Source: Pirellulales bacterium | GTDB taxonomy: Bacteria > Planctomycetota > Planctomycetia > Pirellulales > Lacipirellulaceae | DNA: 64,000 nt | Direction: 5' to 3' | NCBI GenBank assembly: GCA_022448265.1 | Contig: JAKVCC010000010.1 | Location: 124,001-188,000 of the forward strand | Shown: positions 54,617 to 62,822 of the stretch, piece by piece | How the letters are laid out: each line of letters starts with the position of its first letter | How positions within the stretch are numbered: position 1 is the stretch's first letter | Notes under the pieces: generated by a model | Database searches by the model: none | What the model saw: the letters and a program-made list of their open reading frames with translations, nothing else | Told to the model about the DNA's origin: nothing | Made by a program: the position numbers and the translations under genes

Positions 54617-55780
54617 TTAAGCAATCATTTCGACGCCCGCCCAATGGCCCGCCTCAATCGACTGGTCGACCGCTTCCAGAACGGCAACACACTGGGCCCC
54701 ATCCTGGAAGTCTGGCTGGCAAGGCTGATCGTGGACAATACATTGCACCAGATCGCTGACGGCATTGGCGAAACCGTGTTCGTACCCCAGCATGTGGCCT
54801 GGCGGCCACCAACTTCCGGCGTAGGGATGCTCGCCTTCGGTCGCCAGGATCGTACGAAAACCTCTCGCGGTGCCCGGATCGGCCGTGGAGTAATACTCCA
54901 ACTCATTGAGCCTTTCAAAGCACCAAACGAGCGATCCTTGGCTGCCATTGATCTCAAATCGATTGTAGTTTTTTCGGCCCGGCGCCATTCGCGTCGCCTC
55001 AAAAGTACCCAGCGCACCGCCGGAAAACTTGGCGAGAAATACCGAGCAGTCGTCGACTCCGACCTGTTCAGTCCCTTCTCCGGCGGTGGCGGTAAGTCCG
55101 CTGGAAGTACCTTCAGCGGGACGCTCGGTGATAAAGGTTTTTTTCATGCCCACCACGTCGCTGATCTCGCCAACCAGGAACCGTGCCAGGTCAATAGAGT
55201 GGGCGCCCAAGTCGCCATGGGCTCCCGAGCCGGCTGTTTCGGGACGCAGGCGCCAGTTCATCGGAAACTGCGGATCGACCAACCAGTCTTGCAAATAGGT
55301 ACACCGGATGTGTCGAATTTCGCCCAGTTCGCCCCCATCGATCATTTGCTTGGCGAGTGCCACAGCCGGGTAGCGGCGATAATTGAAATTGACCATGTGC
55401 TTGACGCCTGCTTCGCGCGCGGCGGAAAGCATCTCTTTGCTTTCCTTCACCGTGAAGGCCAGCGGTTTCTCGCAAAAAACATGTTTCCCAGCCTGGGCGG
55501 CCGCTACCCCGATCTCGCAATGCACGTGGCCAGGCGCCGAAATATCGACTACATCTACGTCATCGTCTCGCACAGCCTGCTGCCAATCGATCGTTGATCG
55601 CTCCCACTTCCAGCGCTCGGCAAAATCAGCGAGGGCCGCTGCATCCCGGCCGCATACGACTTTCAGAACGGGCTGCGCGTCGAGATCGAAAAAACGGCCC
55701 GCGGTACGCCAAGCCTGGCTGTGGGCCTTGCCCATGAATTTATAACCGATAAGACAAACATTCAGCTTCGGTTGAGGCAT
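54617..55780 (-). CDS. Gfo/Idh/MocA-family oxidoreductase
   Basis: A 387-residue paralogue of the next gene. The Rossmann segment is NVCLIGYKFMGKAHSQAWRT, where the usual GxGxxG is GYKFMG (second Gly replaced by Lys), as occurs in some subfamilies. The EKP motif is VFCEKPLAFTVKESKEM. GDLGAHSIDLARFLVG contains the His/Asp pair of the active site. ATG 55780 (MPQPKLNVCLIG) is preceded by GGGAG. The two oxidoreductases are only 35 bases apart and differ enough to have separate steps, for example oxidation and reduction of a keto-sugar intermediate; this is inference. Confidence 0.92.
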   Translation of the reverse strand: MPQPKLNVCLIGYKFMGKAHSQAWRTAGRFFDLDAQPVLKVVCGRDAAALADFAERWKWERSTIDWQQAVRDDDVDVVDISAPGHVHCEIGVAAAQAGKHVFCEKPLAFTVKESKEMLSAAREAGVKHMVNFNYRRYPAVALAKQMIDGGELGEIRHIRCTYLQDWLVDPQFPMNWRLRPETAGSGAHGDLGAHSIDLARFLVGEISDVVGMKKTFITERPAEGTSSGLTATAGEGTEQVGVDDCSVFLAKFSGGALGTFEATRMAPGRKNYNRFEINGSQGSLVWCFERLNELEYYSTADPGTARGFRTILATEGEHPYAGSWWPPGHMLGYEHGFANAVSDLVQCIVHDQPCQPDFQDGAQCVAVLEAVDQSIEAGHWAGVEMIA

Positions 55781-55853
55781 CTGCCTGGCTCCCGTTAATT
55801 GCCGTTCTTGCGAAAACAATTATTTTAACAGGTGCGTGCTCTGAGCCAAGGAG

Positions 55854-57362
55854 CTAAACGGCCGACACCCCGGCGGATAGCGCCTGCTGAAGTTGACTCC
55901 ACAAGGCCCTGCCGGAGATCACGGAAACCGCAAGCAGCAGGATTGCCGAAAGTACGCCACCGGTCAGCATCCACCAGCGGGTCCGGTAGGGACTTGGCAG
56001 CTGAAAGTTCAAGTAGAGCGCTGCCACCATAGCCAGCGTCACGCCCAGGTTGGTTGCCAGAAATGCGACGATGAGTGTGAGCAGATGGAAGTCCCAATCC
56101 GACCACAGCACGGCAAGTGTCGCCAAGAGAACGTAACCGCATGTCCAGAGCTGTACCGCGCGGGGCCGCCAGTTTCGACGAGGCGCAATGGCCCGACCGA
56201 AGCTGACGATGCCCCGAGCGTAGATGTCAGGATAAGCCTGCAAGGTGCCCCAGAGGGCAACCAGGATGCAAACGTAATACACCCATACCAGCGCCGGATG
56301 AATTGACTCCCAAACCATCGCCTGGTCCGTAAGCAAACTCCACTGATTAAAGACGCCGGACAACTCACCTGAAGCAATCTTTGGATGCATGACCGCAGCC
56401 CCCGCCAGCATAAATGACGCCGACACGGCCAGTAGCACCACCGCGCCACATCCAACATCCCAACGGAGTGGCATCAATGAGCGGCGCACCTCGGTAATGG
56501 CCCCCTGGTCTTCCGGTAGATAGTCGCCCGGTTTGCCGTGGGCGGCCCGGTAGCGAATTTCGTCGATCTGTGCGTGCCCGGTGAGTCCCCACCCGTGAAG
56601 TGCGATCCAGTCTGTGTAGACCAGGTAGGTCATCACACTGCCGCCAACATAGCCGAACGTTACCGCCAACAGGGGCAGTGGATTGGCGCGAACCTCAGCC
56701 GGCGCCCCCAGCAGTTCGGGCATCCTTCCCACCGAGAACAAGCCACGCAGTGTCGCCCCTATGTCAGGGTGCACCATGAGTGTGCCCCCCACCGTACCCA
56801 GGACCAAAATGCTACAGATAATCAGTTGCTGCCGTTCTAACCGGTCGTAGGTAATCAGCAGGCTAAGGCCCAGTGCCAGCACCACAAAAAACGTCGAGAA
56901 GACGCGCGGGTCCAGCGCGTGAGCCTGGCCCCAGGAAACGAACAGGTAGTGCACCAATTCGCCACACGGCCGGGAAATGGCCGCCCATAAAGGGCCGGCG
57001 GCTGCGAGTTCCAACACTAACAACAGAATCAGCAGCCAGCCTCGCGGTCCGGGCAGCTTGACGAGGCGCTCGCCCAATAGTTCGCCGCTCACCGCTGTGT
57101 AGCGGCCCAGCAGGTAGGTTGCAAACACGCCTTTGACCAAAACGCTCAGCAGCACCAGCCACAGCAACCCGTACCCAGCCCACGCTCCGGCTCGCACCAC
57201 CATGATCGTTTCACCCGCGCCGATGGCGACCGATGCAACAATTGCGGCTGGGCCAAACATGGACAGCAACGCGCGGAATTTTTTCCTCGACCAGGGGTCG
57301 GCCGCGATTTTGGACGGTTCGGGCGGACTAATTTTTCCAGTATTGCTAGAGTACTGTGGCAT
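55854..57362 (-). CDS. Nramp-family transporter
   Basis: A 502-residue polytopic membrane protein with about 11-12 helices. The Nramp helix 1 region is MFGPAAIVASVAIGAGETIM, where the family's DPGN metal motif is replaced by the Ala-Ser-Val-Ala and GAGE sequence. This suggests a substrate other than a classical divalent metal, as in distant Nramp relatives. Other segments are YTAVSGELLGERLVKLPGPR and YVGGSVMTYLVYTDWIALHG. ATG 57362 has AGGAAA six bases upstream. It lies 73 bases before the first oxidoreductase gene on the same strand and may import the compound that those enzymes process. Confidence 0.85.
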   Translation of the reverse strand: MPQYSSNTGKISPPEPSKIAADPWSRKKFRALLSMFGPAAIVASVAIGAGETIMVVRAGAWAGYGLLWLVLLSVLVKGVFATYLLGRYTAVSGELLGERLVKLPGPRGWLLILLLVLELAAAGPLWAAISRPCGELVHYLFVSWGQAHALDPRVFSTFFVVLALGLSLLITYDRLERQQLIICSILVLGTVGGTLMVHPDIGATLRGLFSVGRMPELLGAPAEVRANPLPLLAVTFGYVGGSVMTYLVYTDWIALHGWGLTGHAQIDEIRYRAAHGKPGDYLPEDQGAITEVRRSLMPLRWDVGCGAVVLLAVSASFMLAGAAVMHPKIASGELSGVFNQWSLLTDQAMVWESIHPALVWVYYVCILVALWGTLQAYPDIYARGIVSFGRAIAPRRNWRPRAVQLWTCGYVLLATLAVLWSDWDFHLLTLIVAFLATNLGVTLAMVAALYLNFQLPSPYRTRWWMLTGGVLSAILLLAVSVISGRALWSQLQQALSAGVSAV

Positions 57363-57545
57363 GGTTTTCCTGTCGCTTTTGGAGTCGAAACGACCGGCTT
57401 TCAATGTGATTCACGTTTTGTGCGCGCAGTGCTGGCATCGCACCCGAAACAATCGCTGAAACGATCTAGCTGATCGGTGAGGCGATTGCTATGATCCCCG
57501 CCACTTTACCCAGCCCCTTGCGGGCACACACCCCTGAGTCTAACC

Positions 57546-58634
57546 ATGCTTCCCACCACCCTCCACCGGCTAGTCTATTTGGCAATCGTAGGGCTTGCCG
57601 GTACGGCGCAGTGGGCTGAAGCACAAAACACCTTGGCTCCCCAAAACGAAATTGGCCGGACAGCACCCGTGGGGCGTCTCCAACCGCAACCATTGCCCGC
57701 CGTGCAAGGAACGCACGTTCCAGGTGCCCCTCTGGCCCAAGTCGCCAGTTTACTACCAGAAGCGAGGAGCGCCCAGCAAGCGGAACCGGCCGGGCAGCTT
57801 GGGCCGCCGGCAGCCCAGCCAGGCTTCGGTGGGCCGCCGTTCCAGCTGGATCGTGTTGAACAGCAATTCGTCGATCAGATTCTGCATATGTGGGAGACCG
57901 AAAGCGCAAAAATCAAAACGTTTGATTGTCAGTTCGAACGCTGGGAATACGATGCGGTTTTTGGACCTGGCCACAGTATTCCGATGGTCAAGAGTGAAGG
58001 GCAGCTTTCCTATTCAAAACCAGACAAAGGAAGCTTTAAGATTAACAAATTGCGTCGATGGAAAAAAGCGAATCTTGGACAAGAAACATGGGAGCCTGGC
58101 GACTGGGTATTGGAGAAAGATCAAGTCGGCGAGCACTGGGTCTGCGATGGCAAGGCCATACATGAGTACAATCACTTGAAAAAACAGCTTGTTGTCCGGT
58201 TGCTGCCTCCCGAGTTGCACGGAACAGCAATCGTCGATGGTCCACTGCCTTTTTTGTTTGGTGCAGAAGCAGAAGGACTCAAGGCCCGCTACTGGATTCG
58301 CAGCCCCGCATCCGATCCGACCTCCATCTTCCTGGAAGCCTATCCTCGCAGACAAGCCGATGCGGCAAACTACCAGCGCGTCGATGTCAGGCTCGACCGC
58401 AAGCGGATGATGCCCACGGCCATTCAAGTCCACATGCCCAACGGCGAGAGCCGGGCGGTATACATGTTTGAGAAACCCACGGTAAACGGCAAACTGAATG
58501 CCCTGTTCGGCGAAATCTTCAACGCCCCCCGCAAGCCCCTCGGTTGGACCCGTATCGTTGAAGACCTGCCACGCAACTCTCCATCTCCAGGCCCCCAGGC
58601 ATCGGCCCCACAACCGGATAGCGCCCGAAAATAA
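57546..58634 (+). CDS. TIGR03009-type planctomycete secreted protein
   Basis: A 362-residue secreted protein. It has a signal peptide (LVYLAIVGLAGTAQWAEAQN), a Pro/Gln/Ala-rich linker to about residue 95, and then the domain I know as TIGR03009 in planctomycetes: QFVDQILHMWETESAKIKTF, CQFERWEYDAVFGPG, GQLSYSKPDKGSFKI, EHWVCDGKAIHEYNHLKKQL and GPLPFLFGAEAEGLKARYW. The fold resembles the LolA/LolB-like outer-membrane lipoprotein carriers, which may hint at lipid or lipoprotein handling. The function is not established. It is divergent from the Nramp operon and convergent with DUF1501. Confidence 0.85.
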   Translation: MLPTTLHRLVYLAIVGLAGTAQWAEAQNTLAPQNEIGRTAPVGRLQPQPLPAVQGTHVPGAPLAQVASLLPEARSAQQAEPAGQLGPPAAQPGFGGPPFQLDRVEQQFVDQILHMWETESAKIKTFDCQFERWEYDAVFGPGHSIPMVKSEGQLSYSKPDKGSFKINKLRRWKKANLGQETWEPGDWVLEKDQVGEHWVCDGKAIHEYNHLKKQLVVRLLPPELHGTAIVDGPLPFLFGAEAEGLKARYWIRSPASDPTSIFLEAYPRRQADAANYQRVDVRLDRKRMMPTAIQVHMPNGESRAVYMFEKPTVNGKLNALFGEIFNAPRKPLGWTRIVEDLPRNSPSPGPQASAPQPDSARK

Positions 58635-58791
58635 GAAACGCAGTGCTGCCTGCCGAATACCGAGCGACCGTCGGCCCTGTGCCGAGAGTAACAAGCACTA
58701 ATGCGGAGGGGTCAGCCACGGCAAGTTTACCGGGGGGCACAAGTTGCCAGCTGTCATCGCCCAGGCCAGTAATGATTGCGAAGAGCCCAAC

Positions 58792-60060
58792 TCACACAAA
58801 CAACTCGCCGATCACCTTTCCCCCGCCAGCAATCTTCATTGGCCGGCCATTGCCCGCCGCGAAATTTTTGTTGAGCCCAATGCCCATCGCCTGACAAACC
58901 GTCGACATTAAGTCCTCCGAACTGTAGGGCTCAGTGATCACACGAGTACCGTCCTCGTTGGTGCCGCCGACGACTTTCCCGCCGGTAATGCCTCCGCCAC
59001 CGATCACCACACTCCAGCTCCTGGCCCAGTGGTCGCGACCGGCATTCTCATTGATTCGCGGCGTGCGGCCAAACTCGCCCATCCAAAGGATCACCGTATC
59101 CTCCAGCAAACCGCGACTCTGCAGGTCTGCGACCAGCGTGCTCATTGCCTGGTCGACCTCGGGCAGTTTTTGCTGTTCTCCGTCGAAACAGTTCTGGTGC
59201 AAATCCCAGCCACCCATGTTGACCTCAACAAAGGGAACGCCCACTTCCACGAGCCGCCGAGCCATCAGACACCCCCGCCCAAATCCAGTATCGCCATACG
59301 CGTCGCGCATGTTTTCCGGCTCCGATTGCACCTTGAATGCTCCCATCTGCGCGCTGTTCAAAAGCGTAACCGTGTTGCCGAGCACCTTGGCGTGTTCGGT
59401 AGCAGCAGGTCCCCGATTCTCCCTTTCAAATCGCTTTTCCAGCAGACCCAGCAACTTCATGCGGTCAGACATGCGGGCTGCGGACGTGTAAGCCTTGGCG
59501 TCGCGAATCTGCCCATTGGAACTAACCTGGAACGGCGCGTACGCCATCCCCAGGAATCCTGGGCCCTCACTGGCCCCTCCGATCGAAACAAAGGGCGGGA
59601 TTTCCAGCTCGTGCAAGTCCGTTTTAAGTTCGTGAGCGATCACCGAACCGTAGCTCGGATGCTCAACGTTGGGATTGGGAACAAATCCAGTGTGCATGTA
59701 GTAGCGGCCCCGCTCGTGGTCTGCTTCGCGGGTACTCATCGAACGGACGATGGAGAGGTGGTGCATCTGCTGAGCCACTTTGGGCAACAGCTCGGTAATT
59801 TGACCTTCGCCGGTGGTGCCAATGGGCCTGAAGTTACCTCCGGTCGCGGCGCCCGGCTTCATGTCCCAAATGTCAATCGTCGGCGGACCGCCCCCCATCC
59901 ACAACAAAATACACGACTTATGATTTCGTTTCAGGGTGGCCGCGTGAGCGGTCAGATTGCTGGTCAGCGAGAGCGCAGAGACAGCCATGGCCGAAGAGCC
60001 GGCCAAATGAGACAGGAAGTGACGGCGATTCATGCCATGGGGCGTTGGAAGAAAAGTCAT
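58792..60060 (-). CDS. DUF1501 protein (Tat-exported sulfatase/alkaline-phosphatase-like)
   Basis: A 422-residue protein of the DUF1501 family, abundant in planctomycetes. It has a twin-arginine signal (NRRHFLSHLAGSSAMAVSAL). The alkaline-phosphatase-like fold follows: CILLWMGGGPPTIDIWDMKP, SIVRSMSTREADHERGRYY, VEVNMGGWDLHQNCF, VILWMGEFGRTPRINENAGR, DHWARSWSVVIGGGGITGG. His and Asp residues typical of metal sites are present, but the reaction is unknown. ATG 60060 is chosen because GGAG lies seven bases upstream; ATG 60033 also starts a complete Tat signal. It follows the DUF1549 gene by 73 bases, the usual order for this pair. Confidence 0.9.
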   Translation of the reverse strand: MTFLPTPHGMNRRHFLSHLAGSSAMAVSALSLTSNLTAHAATLKRNHKSCILLWMGGGPPTIDIWDMKPGAATGGNFRPIGTTGEGQITELLPKVAQQMHHLSIVRSMSTREADHERGRYYMHTGFVPNPNVEHPSYGSVIAHELKTDLHELEIPPFVSIGGASEGPGFLGMAYAPFQVSSNGQIRDAKAYTSAARMSDRMKLLGLLEKRFERENRGPAATEHAKVLGNTVTLLNSAQMGAFKVQSEPENMRDAYGDTGFGRGCLMARRLVEVGVPFVEVNMGGWDLHQNCFDGEQQKLPEVDQAMSTLVADLQSRGLLEDTVILWMGEFGRTPRINENAGRDHWARSWSVVIGGGGITGGKVVGGTNEDGTRVITEPYSSEDLMSTVCQAMGIGLNKNFAAGNGRPMKIAGGGKVIGELFV

Positions 60061-60133
60061 AGGTTTGCTCCGGCGACACTACAAGTCGCAATGAACTTTG
60101 ACCGCTGCCAGCCAACAGGCGACAGCCCAATAA

Positions 60134-62029
60134 TCAATGGATCAGGATAAACTCGTTACTGTTGAGTATGGCCCACCAAATGTCCTGCAAGGTTTCCACG
60201 ACATCGCCATCGCGCGACGCCAGGAGCTCGTTGCATATATTGATCTCTTCAGCGATCGGCTCACGTGCCACCGCGGCCCAATAGAGATATTTGATCTTCT
60301 CCCGACTGGACAGGTCGGCGCTGGTGGCAACCTTGTCCAAGAAGCTACCACTCCCCGTGCTACAGGCGAGGCGAGTGAGCTCGCCGTTCATCATCATCAG
60401 CGTCTGCGGAATCGAGCCGTTGAATGTGGTCGCCTCACCGCCGTCGTCCGTGCCAAAGGCCGTGCTGAATTGGCGCAGCCAGCGTTCGCGCGTCTGGCCT
60501 TGCCGTTCCGCCGAAACGGTCGCGTCGGCCTGGGTTGCCACCAAGAGCGATTCGTAGACTTGCTCTGCCTCCATCTGTCGTACGTAAAATCGGCTGAACT
60601 GCGGCGGCACTCCCAGCGCAGGATCATCTTTGCGGTTGCCTCTGCTGATCTTGCTACTGAGCGCATAAGCTTCGGTAAGTACGATCCATCGCAGCACGTC
60701 TCTCACGCGAAAGCCGGACGCCCGAAATTCAAGACCAAGCTTGTCCAGCAGCTCGGGATGCGAAGGCGGGTTGTGGGGGCCCATGTCGTGAACCGGTTTG
60801 GTAAAACCATGCCCAAAAAAGCGGGCCCACATTCGGTTCACCAGAGCCCGATCGAACTCGCGCGCCGCTACCAAATATTGAGCCAACTCCTGTCGCCGAT
60901 CCACGTGCTCCAAGTAACCACTATTGCCGTACTCCGACCCTCGATCGGCCAACGTATGGGCGAGCGCAGTGCCGTCTACGAATACCGGGTACGCGACCTG
61001 CATCTGCCCGTTTCGCAGTTCGTAGTAGATGGGTGCTTCCGTTTGCCTCGCCGCATCGCGGTCGAAGAATTTTCCGTTTCGCACTTCCAAAAAGATTTCA
61101 CTGCGATCATCGCGGTACAGAGTGCGCCCCTCTCCGGCAAAGTCGCGATTGACGATTTGCCCGATCTGGCGATTCTCGCGTTCCGGGTGGGGAATGCGCT
61201 CCACCCGCGCCTGGCGAAAAAATGCACTCATTTCCCAAAACTGATTCTGGCGATATTCGTTGAATGGATGATTGTGGCATTGCGTACACTGGACGGCGGT
61301 ACCGAGGAAAATCTCAGCTGTTTTGGCCGTGGCTTGAACGCCACCATCACCCAGCTTTTCGACCAGGAAGTTAACCGCTCCGTTAAAGTTTTCACCCAGC
61401 GGATCGGCGCTTCCCTCGGCGGTGATCAATTCGCTGGCCAGCCGATCAAAGGGCTTATCTTCGCGCAACGATTGCTCTAGGTACTTTTCCATGGCGGAGC
61501 GATTCACCAGAGACCGGCCCTGCCGGCCTCCCGTGCGGCCAATGAGTATGTTGGTCCAAACAGTGGTCCAGTGTTTGCTGAAATCGTCGGCGTATTCGCT
61601 ACCTAATAAACGATCCACCCATGCGCGGCGTTTGCTCCGCGACTTGTCGGACCGAAATGCGTCCAGTTCGCTCACCGTCGGGACACGTCCGAGCAGGTCA
61701 AGAAAGACCCGTCGGCACCACTCCGCGTCGGTGGCCGCGCGGGCCGGCCGCAGATTGTTTTGTTCCCACGCCACGCGCAGCCGTTGGTCGATCATCGCAA
61801 TAACCGCCTCATCTTTGGCGGAAAAGGCGGAAGTACCACTCGCGGAACTTTTAGTGGCCGGAGAGCTGCCGGCAGACCCTTGGCCTGAAGGAGCTGTAGC
61901 TGCTAAGCCCGCGCCCGCTGAGGCTGAAGTGGACGGGTCTTCAGCATCCCTGGCGGAGCAGGCACAGCCGGCGAGGAGCCAGCCTCCGGCTAGGCAGAGC
62001 GAGGAAAGAACAAGGCGCCCGACCCACAT
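60134..62029 (-). CDS. DUF1549/DUF1553 planctomycete surface protein
   Basis: A 631-residue lipoprotein. A signal with lipobox LLAGC (VLSSLCLAGGWLLAGCAC) begins it; a Ser/Ala-rich linker follows. DUF1549 starts near LRPARAATDAEWCRRVFLDL and GRVPTVSELDAFR and contains CTQCHNHPFNEYRQNQFWEM, a CxxCH motif (about residue 247) that could bind heme or simply be structural. DUF1553 covers the second half (RALVNRMWARFFGHGFTKPV, LEFRASGFRVRDVLRWIVLT, AILNSNEFILIH-like end). The family is paired with DUF1501; function is unknown. Start ATG 62029 is preferred for the lipoprotein signal, over in-frame ATGs at 62122, 62152 and 62185. Confidence 0.88.
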   Translation of the reverse strand: MWVGRLVLSSLCLAGGWLLAGCACSARDAEDPSTSASAGAGLAATAPSGQGSAGSSPATKSSASGTSAFSAKDEAVIAMIDQRLRVAWEQNNLRPARAATDAEWCRRVFLDLLGRVPTVSELDAFRSDKSRSKRRAWVDRLLGSEYADDFSKHWTTVWTNILIGRTGGRQGRSLVNRSAMEKYLEQSLREDKPFDRLASELITAEGSADPLGENFNGAVNFLVEKLGDGGVQATAKTAEIFLGTAVQCTQCHNHPFNEYRQNQFWEMSAFFRQARVERIPHPERENRQIGQIVNRDFAGEGRTLYRDDRSEIFLEVRNGKFFDRDAARQTEAPIYYELRNGQMQVAYPVFVDGTALAHTLADRGSEYGNSGYLEHVDRRQELAQYLVAAREFDRALVNRMWARFFGHGFTKPVHDMGPHNPPSHPELLDKLGLEFRASGFRVRDVLRWIVLTEAYALSSKISRGNRKDDPALGVPPQFSRFYVRQMEAEQVYESLLVATQADATVSAERQGQTRERWLRQFSTAFGTDDGGEATTFNGSIPQTLMMMNGELTRLACSTGSGSFLDKVATSADLSSREKIKYLYWAAVAREPIAEEINICNELLASRDGDVVETLQDIWWAILNSNEFILIH

Positions 62030-62822
62030 GCGGAAACCCAACCGCCGGCCGCGCCATTGCCAGCCACACAGTTGCAGCCCAAGGAATCGCTGGGCGGACG
62101 TCGTTCGACCTCGTTGCACCATCGTCGCAATTCCTGGGAACAGGAGCGTCATGGGCCGGTCTTCCACAGCGGCAAAGGCTTGCAACTGAGGCCGAGCAAC
62201 CCTGAAAGGGGGCGATTCACCCGATACACTGCATCCTACCCGAATTGGATGCCGCCACCAGTTGCCACCACCTCTCTAGTCTGGATTTAACCAATCCGAT
62301 GGCAAGCGGTTACGAAATCTATGAGTTTTTATTTTTTTTATAAAGCTCGTCTCACGACTCGCGAAAACCACCCCTTAGTGTTGTATTGAAATAGTACATG
62401 TGTTTAATTTTAATACATACCTAAAGAAACAGGCGAGCCAGATCTGACGCTTTACGTCTAGCTGGCTCGCCTGTCCTCTGGGACCTGCGACAACAACGAT
62501 TGACGGCTCCATGGGGAGGGACAAGCCGTCAAAAGTTGTTGCCTCTTCTTGCTTTAAGGTCCTTTACTAATTTCCTCTTCTCAGCCGACCCCGGTATATT
62601 AGCCGCTGCTCTGTTCCGGCCCAGTCCTGTGTTCCAAGCATTTCCAAGCCAACCAAGCAATCGGTCGTTACCAAACAGTAGTAGCAAAGCGCGTGCCAGA
62701 ACCTGGAAATCCCCTAGGTAGACCCGAAGGGGTGGGAAAGTGGGCCACAGTGAAAAGTAGTGTGGGCTGCGAGCACGCCTGTCGGCATGCTGCGAGAATG
62801 GGATAACTAAATGGAGCTTTAG
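62030..62822. other. Divergent region between DUF1549 gene and flavin oxidoreductase gene
   Basis: About 790 bases, unusually AT-rich around 62300-62430 (a T-run near 62325-62340 and TTTAATTTTAATAC near 62404), which suits a promoter. The strong hairpin at 62429-62474 lies inside. No credible gene is seen; part may still belong to the DUF1549 N-terminus if an upstream start is used. Confidence 0.4.
62429..62474. terminator. Perfect 13-base hairpin, terminator or RNA element
   Basis: ACAGGCGAGCCAG (62429-62441) and CTGGCTCGCCTGT (62462-62474) are exact reverse complements. Inside, GACG (62445-62448) pairs with CGTC (62455-62458), so one long stem with a small internal loop forms. There is no T run right after, and both flanking genes point away from it, so a terminator for neither gene is evident. 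It may mark a small RNA ending here. Confidence 0.5.
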
